Both the position numbers and the translations under genes were made by a program. 64,000 nucleotides of DNA, taken from contig NZ_BAAATZ010000006.1 in assembly GCF_039533685.1 (NCBI RefSeq), positions 434,001 to 498,000 on the forward strand, read 5' to 3'. Origin of the DNA: Actinocorallia aurantiaca. GTDB lineage: Bacteria; Actinomycetota; Actinomycetes; Streptosporangiales; Streptosporangiaceae. Below are positions 44,531 through 52,577 of this stretch, in pieces. How positions within the stretch are numbered: the first letter of the stretch is position 1; the number at the start of each line of letters is the position of its first letter. Below the pieces are notes generated by a model, which worked only from the letters and a program-made list of their open reading frames with translations, did no database searches and was not told the DNA's origin.

Positions 44531-46006
44531 GTGAGCCACAGGCGACGCTCCGGTCTGCGTCACGACGGGGGCGCCTCGGCCGTCGAGTACGGCGCGATCC
44601 TCATCCTCGTCGCCGCCCTCGCGGCCGTCTTCACCGTCGTGGCACTCCCCGAACGCGTCAAGACCAACACCGCCGCGGCCATCTGCCAGCTCTTCAGCGG
44701 CAACGACGCCCGCGACTGCCCCGATGGCCGACCCCCCGCCCCCGTCGGCGACGACCCGAACACCGGAAACGACCCCAACGGGAACGATCCGGCGCTCCCC
44801 GACCCTCCCGCACAGAACCAGCCGCCTGCCACCGACCCGGCCGACCCCGCACTCGATCCCGACGACCCCGACGTCAAGACCTACAACGACGCCAAAAAAG
44901 AAGCCGACGCCGCGAACCAGGCGCTCAATGACCTCAACGGCCTCTCCGAACAGGCCAAACAAGAGATCCTCGACCTCCTCAAAGACATCGTCGGCATCAC
45001 CGACATCGAGGACTGCCTCACCAAGGGCGACATCGTCGCCTGCATCAGCGCCCTCGCCGGACTCGTCCCCTGGGGCAAGGTCCTCAAGGTCCTCAAGAAG
45101 ATCCCCGGCGCCGTCAAACTCGCCAAGAAACTCAAGAACCTCTGGGACCAGCTCGCCGACGCCAAGGCCCGCAAGAAGAAAGCCGACGACGCACTCGACG
45201 AGGCGAAGAAGAAACTCGACGAGAAACCCGCGCTCTGCCCTGTCAAGAAGCCGAGCAGCTTCCTGCCCGGTACTCGCGTTCTCCTCGCGGACGGCTCCTC
45301 GAAGCACATCGATCAGATCGAAGTGGGTGACCTCGTCTGGGCCACCGATCCGGTTTCGAGGGTCTCGGGCCCTCGGCCCGTCACCCACCTCATCAGCAGC
45401 CGCGGCGCCAAACACCTCACCACCCTGTCCACCGGCTTCCTGGGCCGTCTCGGTCCCACCGTCACAGCCACCGGGGACCATCCGTTCTGGGCTCCCGACG
45501 TCCGCGCCTGGCGCAAGGCCTCCCAGCTCGCCTCGGGTGCCTCTCTGTCCATGCCGGACGGACGGACGGTCGCGCTCACCGAGGCTGACGGGCACACCGG
45601 ATCCGTCCGTGTCCACAACCTCACCGTCGCCGGCCTTCACACCTACTACGTGCTCATAGGCGACACCCCGGTACTGGCGCACAACTCCGACCCGTGCACC
45701 GAGAAGTTCTGGCCGAAGGGCGAGCCTTCAGATCTGTGCGACATCTCCGGAAGCACCGGTTGTGAGGATGTCGCCCGCACGATCCAGCGGGTCATCGGCG
45801 GGGAGCGGATGCGGATCACCGACCGTTACGGTGCTCCGACGCTGGGCAAGTACCGCGGGCAGGACTCGTTCTGGGGACACCACGATGTGGTGGTGAAGGA
45901 CGGGCGTGTCTACGATGCCTGGACCGGCCCGGAAGGCGAGCCGATGGACGTCTACCGCAGCCGCTTCGAATACGGAGACGACCTCGTCTTCAGCCCCGCA
46001 CCGTGA
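44531..46006 (+). CDS. Toxin B: Flp-pilin/pre-toxin/Hint protein with papain-like tip
   Basis: 491 residues with the same N-terminal 235 residues as toxin A apart from linker changes: leader to Gly14, Glu19-Tyr20, hydrophobic helix, Pro/Asp linker, helical pre-toxin region. Hint about 236-385 (FLPGTRVLLADGS, TATGDH His317, VHNLTVAGLHTYYV, VLAHN). Tip 386-491 contains GCEDVARTIQRVIGG, then WGHHDVVVKDGRVYDAWTG. Cys411, His450 or His451 and Asp462 form a plausible papain-like triad, as in Tox-PL-type proteases or deamidases (inference). GTG start follows a GGGGGAGG box by six bases. The cognate immunity candidate starts 13 bp downstream. Confidence 0.86.
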   Translation: MSHRRRSGLRHDGGASAVEYGAILILVAALAAVFTVVALPERVKTNTAAAICQLFSGNDARDCPDGRPPAPVGDDPNTGNDPNGNDPALPDPPAQNQPPATDPADPALDPDDPDVKTYNDAKKEADAANQALNDLNGLSEQAKQEILDLLKDIVGITDIEDCLTKGDIVACISALAGLVPWGKVLKVLKKIPGAVKLAKKLKNLWDQLADAKARKKKADDALDEAKKKLDEKPALCPVKKPSSFLPGTRVLLADGSSKHIDQIEVGDLVWATDPVSRVSGPRPVTHLISSRGAKHLTTLSTGFLGRLGPTVTATGDHPFWAPDVRAWRKASQLASGASLSMPDGRTVALTEADGHTGSVRVHNLTVAGLHTYYVLIGDTPVLAHNSDPCTEKFWPKGEPSDLCDISGSTGCEDVARTIQRVIGGERMRITDRYGAPTLGKYRGQDSFWGHHDVVVKDGRVYDAWTGPEGEPMDVYRSRFEYGDDLVFSPAP

Positions 46007-46019
46007 AAGTGAGTGGTCC

Positions 46020-46349
46020 ATGGATTTCCCCACGCTGCTCCGAGACGTGCAGCGCAGGCCCGGGGCCTACGGCCTGGACGGCTCCTACCGGGAATTCGTC
46101 GCCTTCATCAACGGCTGCAACGCGATCGCGGACCGGTCTCCTCTCGACGGATTCCGGGAATGGCTCGCCGAACGGCTGGGCCTCGGCGCCAACCTCGTGT
46201 GGTGGGAGCTGGTCCGCCGGATCCACGGCTCAGAACACGAGGCGTCCCCTGCGGACGAGGACGTCGCCCGCACCATGTTCGCCCTCCTGTACGAGTTCGC
46301 CGCGCATCGGGAGGGACGCGGACACCGTCCACGACCCGACGCATCCTGA
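46020..46349 (+). CDS. Candidate immunity protein for toxin B
   Basis: 109 residues starting 13 bases after the toxin B stop. Soluble; MDFPTLLRDVQRRPGAYGLDGSYREFVAFINGCNA, then FREWLAERLGLGANLVWWELVRRI. I have seen this pattern in small actinobacterial proteins beside papain-like toxins but cannot name the family. Position and size are the basis for calling it the toxin B immunity protein. Confidence 0.7.
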   Translation: MDFPTLLRDVQRRPGAYGLDGSYREFVAFINGCNAIADRSPLDGFREWLAERLGLGANLVWWELVRRIHGSEHEASPADEDVARTMFALLYEFAAHREGRGHRPRPDAS

Positions 46350-46386
46350 GGGAGGACCAGGATGCGGGTCACTCGGAGCCGGGGCC

Positions 46387-46665
46387 GAGAACAACCGCCC
46401 TGGGATTCCCCGGAGCCGGCGACGCCGCCTTCCTGATCGCCCCCCTGCCCGCCGACGGCCTGTTCACCCTGGAACTCGTCTTTTCTCCGACGCGCGACTG
46501 CGGTTCACCGTGAAAAGCGCGGAGTTCTACGTCGCCGACCTCCCCGAACTCGTACCGCAGATCTCCGACTACGGAACTGACGACGAGGAGACGATCAGGC
46601 GCGGACTCCCCGACCGGGATTCCTCCCTCCCCCTGGTGGGAGCGTCTTCGCTCAGCTGCGAATGA
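46387..46665 (+). pseudogene. Decayed immunity gene (relative of 42953-43474)
   Basis: Translation from 46387 reads RTTALGFPGAGDAAFLIA, matching RTTMEFSKGDAAVLVV of the intact gene. It then jumps to PLPADGLFTLELVFSP (about 27 residues missing), shifts frame near 46476-46485, and continues as DARLRFTVKSAEFYVADLPELVPQ to a stop at 46665. The N-terminal half is absent. A remnant left by recombination between toxin cassettes. Confidence 0.75.
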
Positions 46666-46726
46666 TCGACGGACGGAATCCGATCCGTTCCGGCCTGGAC
46701 CTCCCGCCCTCGAAACAGGTCCCCGG

Positions 46727-46746
46727 TTAGGCCTCTGGGCCCTTTC
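46727..46746 (+). promoter_or_regulatory. Shared toxin/flp upstream element (toxin C copy)
   Basis: TTAGGCCTCTGGGCCCTTTC, identical to the toxin B copy and at the same distance (63 bp) from the start codon. Confidence 0.5.
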
Positions 46747-46809
46747 CACCGGTTACTCCCTTCGGTTGCCTTGGGCCGGGTGTTCGCCGTCTTCTGGGGG
46801 AGGCTGTAC

Positions 46810-48339
46810 GTGAGCCGCAAAAGCCGTACAGGTCTACGCCACGACGGCGGCGCGTCGGCCGTCGAATACGGCGCGATCCTCATCCTCGTCGCAGCGCTCG
46901 CGGCCGTCTTCACCGTCGTGGCGCTCCCCGAACGCGTCAAGACCAACACCGCCTCCGCCATCTGCCAGCTCTTCAGCGGCAACGACGCGCGTGACTGCCC
47001 CGATGACCAGCCTCCGGTCGCCGTCGACGACGACCCGAACACAGAAGACGACCCGGCCGGAGACGCCCCGGCCGGAGACGACCCGGCGCTACCCGACCCC
47101 GACCCCCAGGGCCGACCGCCCGTCATCGACCCGGAGAACCCGGCCGGCCCCGCACTCGATCCCGACGACCCCGACGTCAAGACCTACAACGACGCCAAAA
47201 AAGAAGCCGACGCCGCGAACCAGGCGCTCAACGACCTCAACGGCCTCTCCGAGCAAGCCAAGCAAGAGATCCTCGACCTCCTCAAAGACATCGTCGGCAT
47301 CACCGACATCGAGGACTGCCTCACCAAAGGCGACATCGTCGCCTGCATCAGCGCCCTCGCCGGACTCGTCCCCTGGGGCAAGGTCCTCAAAGTCCTCAAG
47401 AAGATCCCCGGCGCCGTCAAACTCGCCAAAAAACTCAAGAACCTCTGGGACCAGCTCGCCGACGCCCGCAAGCGCAAGAAGAAGGCCGACGACGCCCTCG
47501 ACGACGCCGCGAAGAAGCTCGAGGACAAGGGCGCCTGTCCCGTCGACCCGCCCAACAGCTTCCTGGCCGGCACCCGCGTCCTCATGGCCGACGGTTCCTC
47601 GAAACCCATCGAACGGATCCGGGTCGGCGACCTCGTCTGGTCCACCGATCCCGTGTCAGGAGCCCACAGCCCCCGTCCGGTCACCCGTCTCATCACCGAC
47701 GAGGGCGTCAAACGCCTGGTGAGCCTCTCCGCCGACCCGTTCGGCAGATTCGGCCCCACCGTCACGGCGACCGCGAACCACCCGTTCTGGAACCCCGGTG
47801 CCCGCGCCTGGCAGAACGCAGGGCGGCTCGACCGCGGCACCCCGCTCGGCACCCCCGGTGGCCGGACCACCCTGACGGACACGCGGGCACGGACGGAGAC
47901 CACCCGCGTCCACAACCTCACCGTGGGCGGTCTCCACACGTACTATGTCCTCGCGGGCGAGATCCCGGTGCTGGTCCACAATTCGAAATGTCCCAGGTTC
48001 ATCGTCGACCAAGCCGGTAATGTCGTCGAGCTCCCGCAGGTCCAGAAGACCATCAGCAAACAGAAACAGGATCGCCACATCCNNNNNNNNNNNNNNNNNN
48101 NNNNNNNNNNNNNNNNNNNNNNNNNNNNNNAGTCCGTACTCGATGCGTACCATAACGGTCAGGCGCAGATCATGGGGATAACCAAGAACGGGCACATTCA
48201 AATCCGAGTCACGTCCGTCACGGGTTTCGACAACAACCCGCGAGCAGGCCGGAACGGCGTACCCACGAACATTTTCATGATCAAGGGAACGAAGAGTCCG
48301 AGCGTGGTGCCGATGAATCCCCAGGCGAGTCCGCCGTGA
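46810..48339 (+). CDS. Toxin C: Flp-pilin/pre-toxin/Hint protein with type-50-like tip
   Basis: 509 residues as written, including 16 unknown ones. Leader to Gly14, Glu19-Tyr20, pilin helix, a longer Asp/Pro linker with an AGDAPAGDDPA repeat, and the same helical pre-toxin region. Hint about 243-391 (FLAGTRVLMADGS, TATANH His324, VHNLTVGGLHTYYV, VLVHN). Tip 392-509 contains KQKQDRHI, then LDAYHNGQAQIMGITKNGHIQI and FMIKGTKSPSVVPMNP, resembling polymorphic toxin type 50 (Ntox50, predicted RNase). A 48-base N run (48083-48130) interrupts the tip in frame. GTG start after GGGGGAGG. The stop overlaps the immunity gene start (GTGA). Confidence 0.84.
   Translation: MSRKSRTGLRHDGGASAVEYGAILILVAALAAVFTVVALPERVKTNTASAICQLFSGNDARDCPDDQPPVAVDDDPNTEDDPAGDAPAGDDPALPDPDPQGRPPVIDPENPAGPALDPDDPDVKTYNDAKKEADAANQALNDLNGLSEQAKQEILDLLKDIVGITDIEDCLTKGDIVACISALAGLVPWGKVLKVLKKIPGAVKLAKKLKNLWDQLADARKRKKKADDALDDAAKKLEDKGACPVDPPNSFLAGTRVLMADGSSKPIERIRVGDLVWSTDPVSGAHSPRPVTRLITDEGVKRLVSLSADPFGRFGPTVTATANHPFWNPGARAWQNAGRLDRGTPLGTPGGRTTLTDTRARTETTRVHNLTVGGLHTYYVLAGEIPVLVHNSKCPRFIVDQAGNVVELPQVQKTISKQKQDRHIXXXXXXXXXXXXXXXXXSVLDAYHNGQAQIMGITKNGHIQIRVTSVTGFDNNPRAGRNGVPTNIFMIKGTKSPSVVPMNPQASPP
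48083..48130. other. Assembly gap of 48 N
   Basis: Undetermined bases inside the toxin C tip. The frame is open on both sides and 48 is a multiple of three, but the true gap length is not known from the sequence. Confidence 0.99.
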
Positions 48340-48644
48340 CCGGCCCGGAAGCGCTGCGGCGCGAGAACGCCATCGTCCTGGACGCGGTTCAGGCGCTGCT
48401 CGGCTTGATCTCTTCGGACGTCATCGCCGTGGCGGTCCTCGTCGAGACGCATCGCGTCGAACTGTCCTTCTGGGTTCGCCGCCGCACGCAAGAGCTCGAG
48501 GAGGACATCGACCAGGCGATCTTCGAACTGGATTCCCTCTTCTCCGAAGAACACCCGCTGATCGAGTCCAACGTCCATGAGGGACATCCGGATCCGAAGA
48601 TGCTCGGCTCCTACGGTCGGATGATCTACTGGGCGAAGCAGTAG
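48336..48644 (+). CDS. Candidate immunity protein for toxin C
   Basis: 102 residues, acidic, soluble. GTG start overlaps the toxin C stop by four bases, giving strict translational coupling as expected for a toxin-immunity pair. VLVETHRVELSFWVRRRTQELEEDIDQAIFELDSLF and a C-terminal MLGSYGRMIYWAKQ. Family not recognised. Confidence 0.74.
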   Translation: MTGPEALRRENAIVLDAVQALLGLISSDVIAVAVLVETHRVELSFWVRRRTQELEEDIDQAIFELDSLFSEEHPLIESNVHEGHPDPKMLGSYGRMIYWAKQ

Positions 48645-48725
48645 GCCTCCCGGCCGGGTGGGTCGCGGGTGACGGGCACACCCGGTGCGCTCGAGCGGCT
48701 GGGGCGGACCGAGCCGACGGGCGCG

Positions 48726-49643
48726 TCAGGTCTCGTGGGGGACGCCGGGCAGGGAGCCTTCCAGGAGAAGGCGCTGGAGGTGGCTGCTCATGTAGGCCTG
48801 CTGGTAGGTGCCGTCCAGCAGGCCCACCGCGCGGGCCTCGTCCTCGTCGATCTCGCGCAGTTCGCCAGAAGGGGTCTCCGCGGCTCCGAACTCTCCGACG
48901 GAGACACCGGGGAAGGCCAGGTCCGTGCCGTGGTAGATCTCAGGTTCGGCCGGGAACAGGGCGAGCAGGTGCTCGTCCCGGGCGACCACCGGCCAGTCCC
49001 CGGAGGTGATGAGCAGGTCGTCGGTGTAGAAGACGGCTCCCGGCGTCAGCGGGGGTTTCGGACGGGGGACGCGGGACGCGCCTTCGAGGAAGCCCAGAGC
49101 CAGGCCGAACTGGTTGCGGGCGACGAGCACTGCGAACCGGAACAATCCGTTCTTCGCGGGGATAGCCACGATGTCTCCGGGCTTGCCGCCGGGCTTGCCC
49201 TTGGGGTGCTCGACGGCGAGGCCGGACACCGTGCGCGGGTCGAGGTCGGCCAGGGGCGTCTCTGCGGAATGCAGGACCTGGAGCAGCAGCGGGCCCAGGA
49301 ACTCGTAGGAGGAGTGCTTCCCTCCCGCGGGCGCGAAGTGCTCCGTCAGGAAGCTGACGAGCGAGGACGCCTCCGCGAACGTGTTGTCGTTCAGTTCGGC
49401 CGTGCGAGAATCCGCCGGAGGGGTGTACCGGCGGCCGCGTGCGAGCTCCGCCTTGAACCGGACGGGGAGCCGTGCCCCTTCGACGAGTTCGCTGTCGAAC
49501 GGGACCGCTTGAGCGATGATCTCGAGCAGTTCCCCGAGCGCCGGTTCACCGCCGAGCTCCTCGGTGAATCCCTCGGTCACCCGGGACAGCAGTTCCACGG
49601 CCGTCCGCAGCGTCTCCTCGTCGAGGGCGGGTTCCGCGCTCAC
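48726..49643 (-). CDS. Candidate immunity protein for toxin D (Imm26-like core)
   Basis: 305 residues from the GTG at 49641-49643. GGAGG is six bases upstream of this GTG and the start overlaps the toxin D stop by four bases; an ATG six bases earlier abuts the GGAGG. Soluble. The centre, GDIVAIPAKNGLFRFAVLVARNQFGLALGFLEG, resembles Imm26-type immunity domains; the flanks are unassigned. Much larger than the other immunity candidates, so it may contain two domains. Confidence 0.7.
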   Translation of the reverse strand: MSAEPALDEETLRTAVELLSRVTEGFTEELGGEPALGELLEIIAQAVPFDSELVEGARLPVRFKAELARGRRYTPPADSRTAELNDNTFAEASSLVSFLTEHFAPAGGKHSSYEFLGPLLLQVLHSAETPLADLDPRTVSGLAVEHPKGKPGGKPGDIVAIPAKNGLFRFAVLVARNQFGLALGFLEGASRVPRPKPPLTPGAVFYTDDLLITSGDWPVVARDEHLLALFPAEPEIYHGTDLAFPGVSVGEFGAAETPSGELREIDEDEARAVGLLDGTYQQAYMSSHLQRLLLEGSLPGVPHET

Positions 49644-50833
49644 GGGCATCCTCCCTTGATGCGCTGCTCGTACGCCTCGTATTCGCTGAGCTTAGCCGGG
49701 TCCAGGGGGTTCTGCCGGTTGCCTCGGTAGTTGTCCCCGTCCCTGCCGATGATGGTCCCGTGCTGCTCGGCGAGCCGCTGTTCCATGAGCCGCGACTCCC
49801 CGTAGGTCCTGGTCCCAGGCGTCACCCGCATGGTGTCGCCGTTGGAGGGGTCGAACCGGTTGTGGTTGTTTCCGTGCCGGTTCTGCACCCCGGCGGGCGT
49901 GTCGTTGGGGCCGAACATGCCGGTGTAGTAGACCTTGCCGTTCTTGTCGACGAGCACGTAGTTCCGGTAGCCGGGCCGGTTCAGGTGCTTGAACCGGTCG
50001 TCCGCCGAGACGGGCACGAGGACCGGTGTGCCGACCGCCACCAGGCGTTGGAAGTGCGGGCCGGCTGGGGTGCGATCGTGGACGCGCACCACGGTCAACG
50101 TGGGCGCTCTCAAACCCGGTAGGAGGCTGTTGGGCGCGCTGACGGGGCAGATGCCCTTGTCCTTGAGTTTGTTCTCGGCCGCGTCGAGGGCGTCGTCGGC
50201 CTTCTTCTTGCGGGCCTTGGCGTCGGAGACCTTGTCCCAGAGCTCTTTGAGCCTCTTGGCGAGCTTGACCGCTCCGGGGATCTTCTTGAGGACCTTGAGG
50301 ACCTTGCCCCAGGGCACGAGCCCGGCCAGGGCACTGATGCAGGCGACGATGTCGCCCTTGGACAGGCAGTCCTCGATGTCGGTGATACCGACGACGTCCT
50401 TGAGCAGGTCCAGGATCTCCTGCTTGACGTCCTCGGATTCGTCACCGAGATCGTCGAGCGCCTGGTCTGCGTCCCCGGCTTCCTGCTTGGCGTCGTTGTA
50501 GGCCTGGACGTCCGGGTCGTCGGGATCGAGCGCCGGGTCGGCAGGATCGGTGTCGGGGGGGCGGCCTTCGGTGGTCGGGTCGGGCAGCGCGGGGTCGTCC
50601 TCGGCGTCCGGGCCGTCGACGGCCGCCGGGGGCTGCTCTTCGGGGCAGTCACGCGCGTCGGTGCCGCTGAAGAGCTGGCAGATCGCGGCGGCGGTGCTGG
50701 TCTTGACCCTCTCGGGAAGCGCCACCACGGTGAAGACCGCGGCCAGCGCCGCGACGAGGATGAGGACCGCGCCGTACTCGACGGCTGACGCGCCCCCGTC
50801 ACGGCGCGGCCCCGAACATCTCTTGCGGCCCAA
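49640..50833 (-). CDS. Toxin D: Flp-pilin/pre-toxin protein with collapsed Hint and GIY-YIG-like tip
   Basis: 397 residues from the TTG at 50831-50833, which gives the same 14-residue leader as toxins A-C (Gly14; Glu19-Tyr20). The pilin helix, linker and pre-toxin region are conserved. The Hint is reduced to about 40 residues (235-275): NSLLPGLRAP runs straight into a decayed C-terminal part (VHD instead of VHN, VLVPV instead of VLVHN). Tip about 280-397: NYVLVDKNGKVYYTG (291-305), NRHGNNHNRF, ESRLMEQ with Glu351, and RGNRQNPLDP fit the GIY-YIG/URI nuclease layout (Tox-URI-like, inference). Without a Hint the tip must stay attached or be released otherwise. The stop overlaps the immunity gene. 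Confidence 0.82.
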   Translation of the reverse strand: MGRKRCSGPRRDGGASAVEYGAVLILVAALAAVFTVVALPERVKTSTAAAICQLFSGTDARDCPEEQPPAAVDGPDAEDDPALPDPTTEGRPPDTDPADPALDPDDPDVQAYNDAKQEAGDADQALDDLGDESEDVKQEILDLLKDVVGITDIEDCLSKGDIVACISALAGLVPWGKVLKVLKKIPGAVKLAKRLKELWDKVSDAKARKKKADDALDAAENKLKDKGICPVSAPNSLLPGLRAPTLTVVRVHDRTPAGPHFQRLVAVGTPVLVPVSADDRFKHLNRPGYRNYVLVDKNGKVYYTGMFGPNDTPAGVQNRHGNNHNRFDPSNGDTMRVTPGTRTYGESRLMEQRLAEQHGTIIGRDGDNYRGNRQNPLDPAKLSEYEAYEQRIKGGCP

Positions 50834-50896
50834 TGGAAGCCTTTCCCGAGAAGCAGCGAAATGCCGCTTCAAGGGAACATGCGTCCGGAATATCCA

Positions 50897-50917
50897 GACA
50901 GGGCCCGCAGACCCAAC
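50897..50917 (-). promoter_or_regulatory. Shared toxin/flp upstream element (toxin D copy)
   Basis: On the minus strand TTGGGTCTGCGGGCCCTGTC, 63 bp before the toxin D start. This 21-bp block is identical to the one upstream of the flp pilin gene, in the short gap after the OmpA-like gene. Confidence 0.65.
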
Positions 50918-50929
50918 GTGGGGCCCGGA

Positions 50930-52489
50930 TCAGCCGATCTTCAGGCCGGGGATGGTGTGGCTGCTGGAGTAGAAGGGGATCTGGACGTCGATGGCGGTCA
51001 CGTCCTCGGGAAGCTTGTAGAGGCCGGAATAGACCGCCTGCTCACCCGGGTCCAGGATGTAGTTGCCGGATATGAGGCCGTGGAAGCACAGACAGACGTC
51101 TTCGTCGTCCCGCAGCGGGCCGTAGCGGACCTTTGCGGCAGGGTCGACGAGCATCACTCCACCGGTGCCGCCGCCCTCGTACCGGCTGGTGAGGTGCTCT
51201 TTGAAATCGATGGAGAGGTTCATCTCCTCGGTGCCCTTGTTGGTGACGGTCCATACCAGGCTGACCGATCCGGTGGAGTCCCGATGAAGGGCGTTGATGT
51301 CGTACTGGAGGTTTTCGACCCGCTTCGCCACGTCACCGGCCCCGGCTTCGGCTCTGGGGCGCAGTGTTCCGATGACAGGGAGGGAGTCCGACCAGGTGAA
51401 GGCTCCGCTCCCGGACGCCGCCGGCGGAGCGGACGGACGAGTCGGAGTGGGACGGGTGAAGCTGACGGCGACCCGCCGGTTGAGGCGGCGACCTTCCTCG
51501 GCCTCGTTCGATGCGACCGGATCATCTTCTCCGTGCCCTTCGGCCCGGAATGTCACGCCTGAACGGGTGACCAGCCCTTTGAGCGCGTTCACCACGGACT
51601 CCGCACGCCGTTCAGACAGATCCTTGTTGTGTCGATTCGTCCCCGTGTTGTCGGTGTAGCCGTCGACCTCGACCGCCTCATCGGAGGAGGCGTCGATCTC
51701 CTTCGCCACCCCCTTGAGGATCCGTTGCGCCTCCGGGCCGAGGTTCGCCTTGTCTATCTCGAAGAGCACGTCCGCCGAGATCCGGATCCTCCGGTTCTCC
51801 CCCTCCTCGTCAGTCGACTGTTCGAGCCCCTCGGCGTTGTTCAGCAAGGAGCGGATGGTCGGCGCGGCCAGTTCCGCGGTACTCGGATCCACGGTCAGGG
51901 TGGGAACCGGAGCCACCTGGCCCGCAGCCAGTTCCACATCGTGGAACGGCGTCGTGCGCGGAGCCCAGATCGTCACTCTCGCCACCTCTTCCGGCGGAGC
52001 CGGGTACACCGCGTGCAGATCCAGGGAGCCGCCTGCCGGAAGCTCCCGCGGAACCGTGGTGCACAAGCACTCACCCGTGGTGGTGCGCAACGGGAAGTAG
52101 AGCTTGTTCCCCACGACGTCGACCAGCGCGATCCCTCCGATGTCGTACTCGCCGGAACTCTGGTACTCCAGGGCCCTGCGGAAGTGGCGGCCCGTCTCGG
52201 TCTCGGTCGTCAACCGCAGGTGCGCGGCGACTCTTCCTCCGTCCGTCCTGCCGAGTGAGAGCAACTCCAGACGCGCCGGGCCGCTCGCCAACTCCACCCG
52301 CTGGACCTGGAGGGGCTTGATTCCCCCTGTGCCCTGAGCGTCGGTTCCCCGCGTGCTCTGAGCATCGGAGGCGCGAGGCTCGGTTCCGGTTTCCCCGGCA
52401 TCGCTGCACCCGGCTGCGAGAAGGGCGGTCACCGCGCCGACGGCGACACCGCGACGCGCTGCGCTCCTGAGCGACAGAACTCTCTTCAT
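50930..52489 (-). CDS. OmpA-family lipoprotein of the Tad locus
   Basis: 519 residues. Lipobox LLAAGC (Cys28), an N-terminal beta-rich domain (about 50-210), an OmpA-like peptidoglycan-binding domain (about 235-345: ADVLFEIDKANLGPEAQRIL, VDGYTDNTGTNRHNKDLSERRAESVV, NRRVAVSF), then a second beta domain resembling the first (about 380-519: TSRYEGGG, DEDVCLCFHGLISGNYILDPGEQAVY parallels GECLCTTVPRELPAGG). It probably anchors the pilus assembly to the cell wall from the membrane outer face. Start at 52489 leaves GAGG nine bases away; an ATG six bases upstream is the alternative. Sits between flp and toxin D. Confidence 0.85.
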   Translation of the reverse strand: MKRVLSLRSAARRGVAVGAVTALLAAGCSDAGETGTEPRASDAQSTRGTDAQGTGGIKPLQVQRVELASGPARLELLSLGRTDGGRVAAHLRLTTETETGRHFRRALEYQSSGEYDIGGIALVDVVGNKLYFPLRTTTGECLCTTVPRELPAGGSLDLHAVYPAPPEEVARVTIWAPRTTPFHDVELAAGQVAPVPTLTVDPSTAELAAPTIRSLLNNAEGLEQSTDEEGENRRIRISADVLFEIDKANLGPEAQRILKGVAKEIDASSDEAVEVDGYTDNTGTNRHNKDLSERRAESVVNALKGLVTRSGVTFRAEGHGEDDPVASNEAEEGRRLNRRVAVSFTRPTPTRPSAPPAASGSGAFTWSDSLPVIGTLRPRAEAGAGDVAKRVENLQYDINALHRDSTGSVSLVWTVTNKGTEEMNLSIDFKEHLTSRYEGGGTGGVMLVDPAAKVRYGPLRDDEDVCLCFHGLISGNYILDPGEQAVYSGLYKLPEDVTAIDVQIPFYSSSHTIPGLKIG

Positions 52490-52577
52490 CACCATTTCCT
52501 CACAGCAAAAATGGTGGTGGATTCACTTTCATGAATCCACCACCACATGTTCTGGACGAACAGGATTTCCGCCGTCG

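Noticed and set aside
40936..48644. The repeated toxin stems as a transposon or insertion sequence
   Set aside because: No transposase, terminal inverted repeats or target duplications seen; repeats coincide with homologous coding regions and their promoters.
39398..50833. Reading the four Hint proteins as intein-containing or plain adhesin genes
   Set aside because: No extein host protein is split by the Hint; tips differ completely and are paired with small immunity-type genes, which fits polymorphic toxins better.
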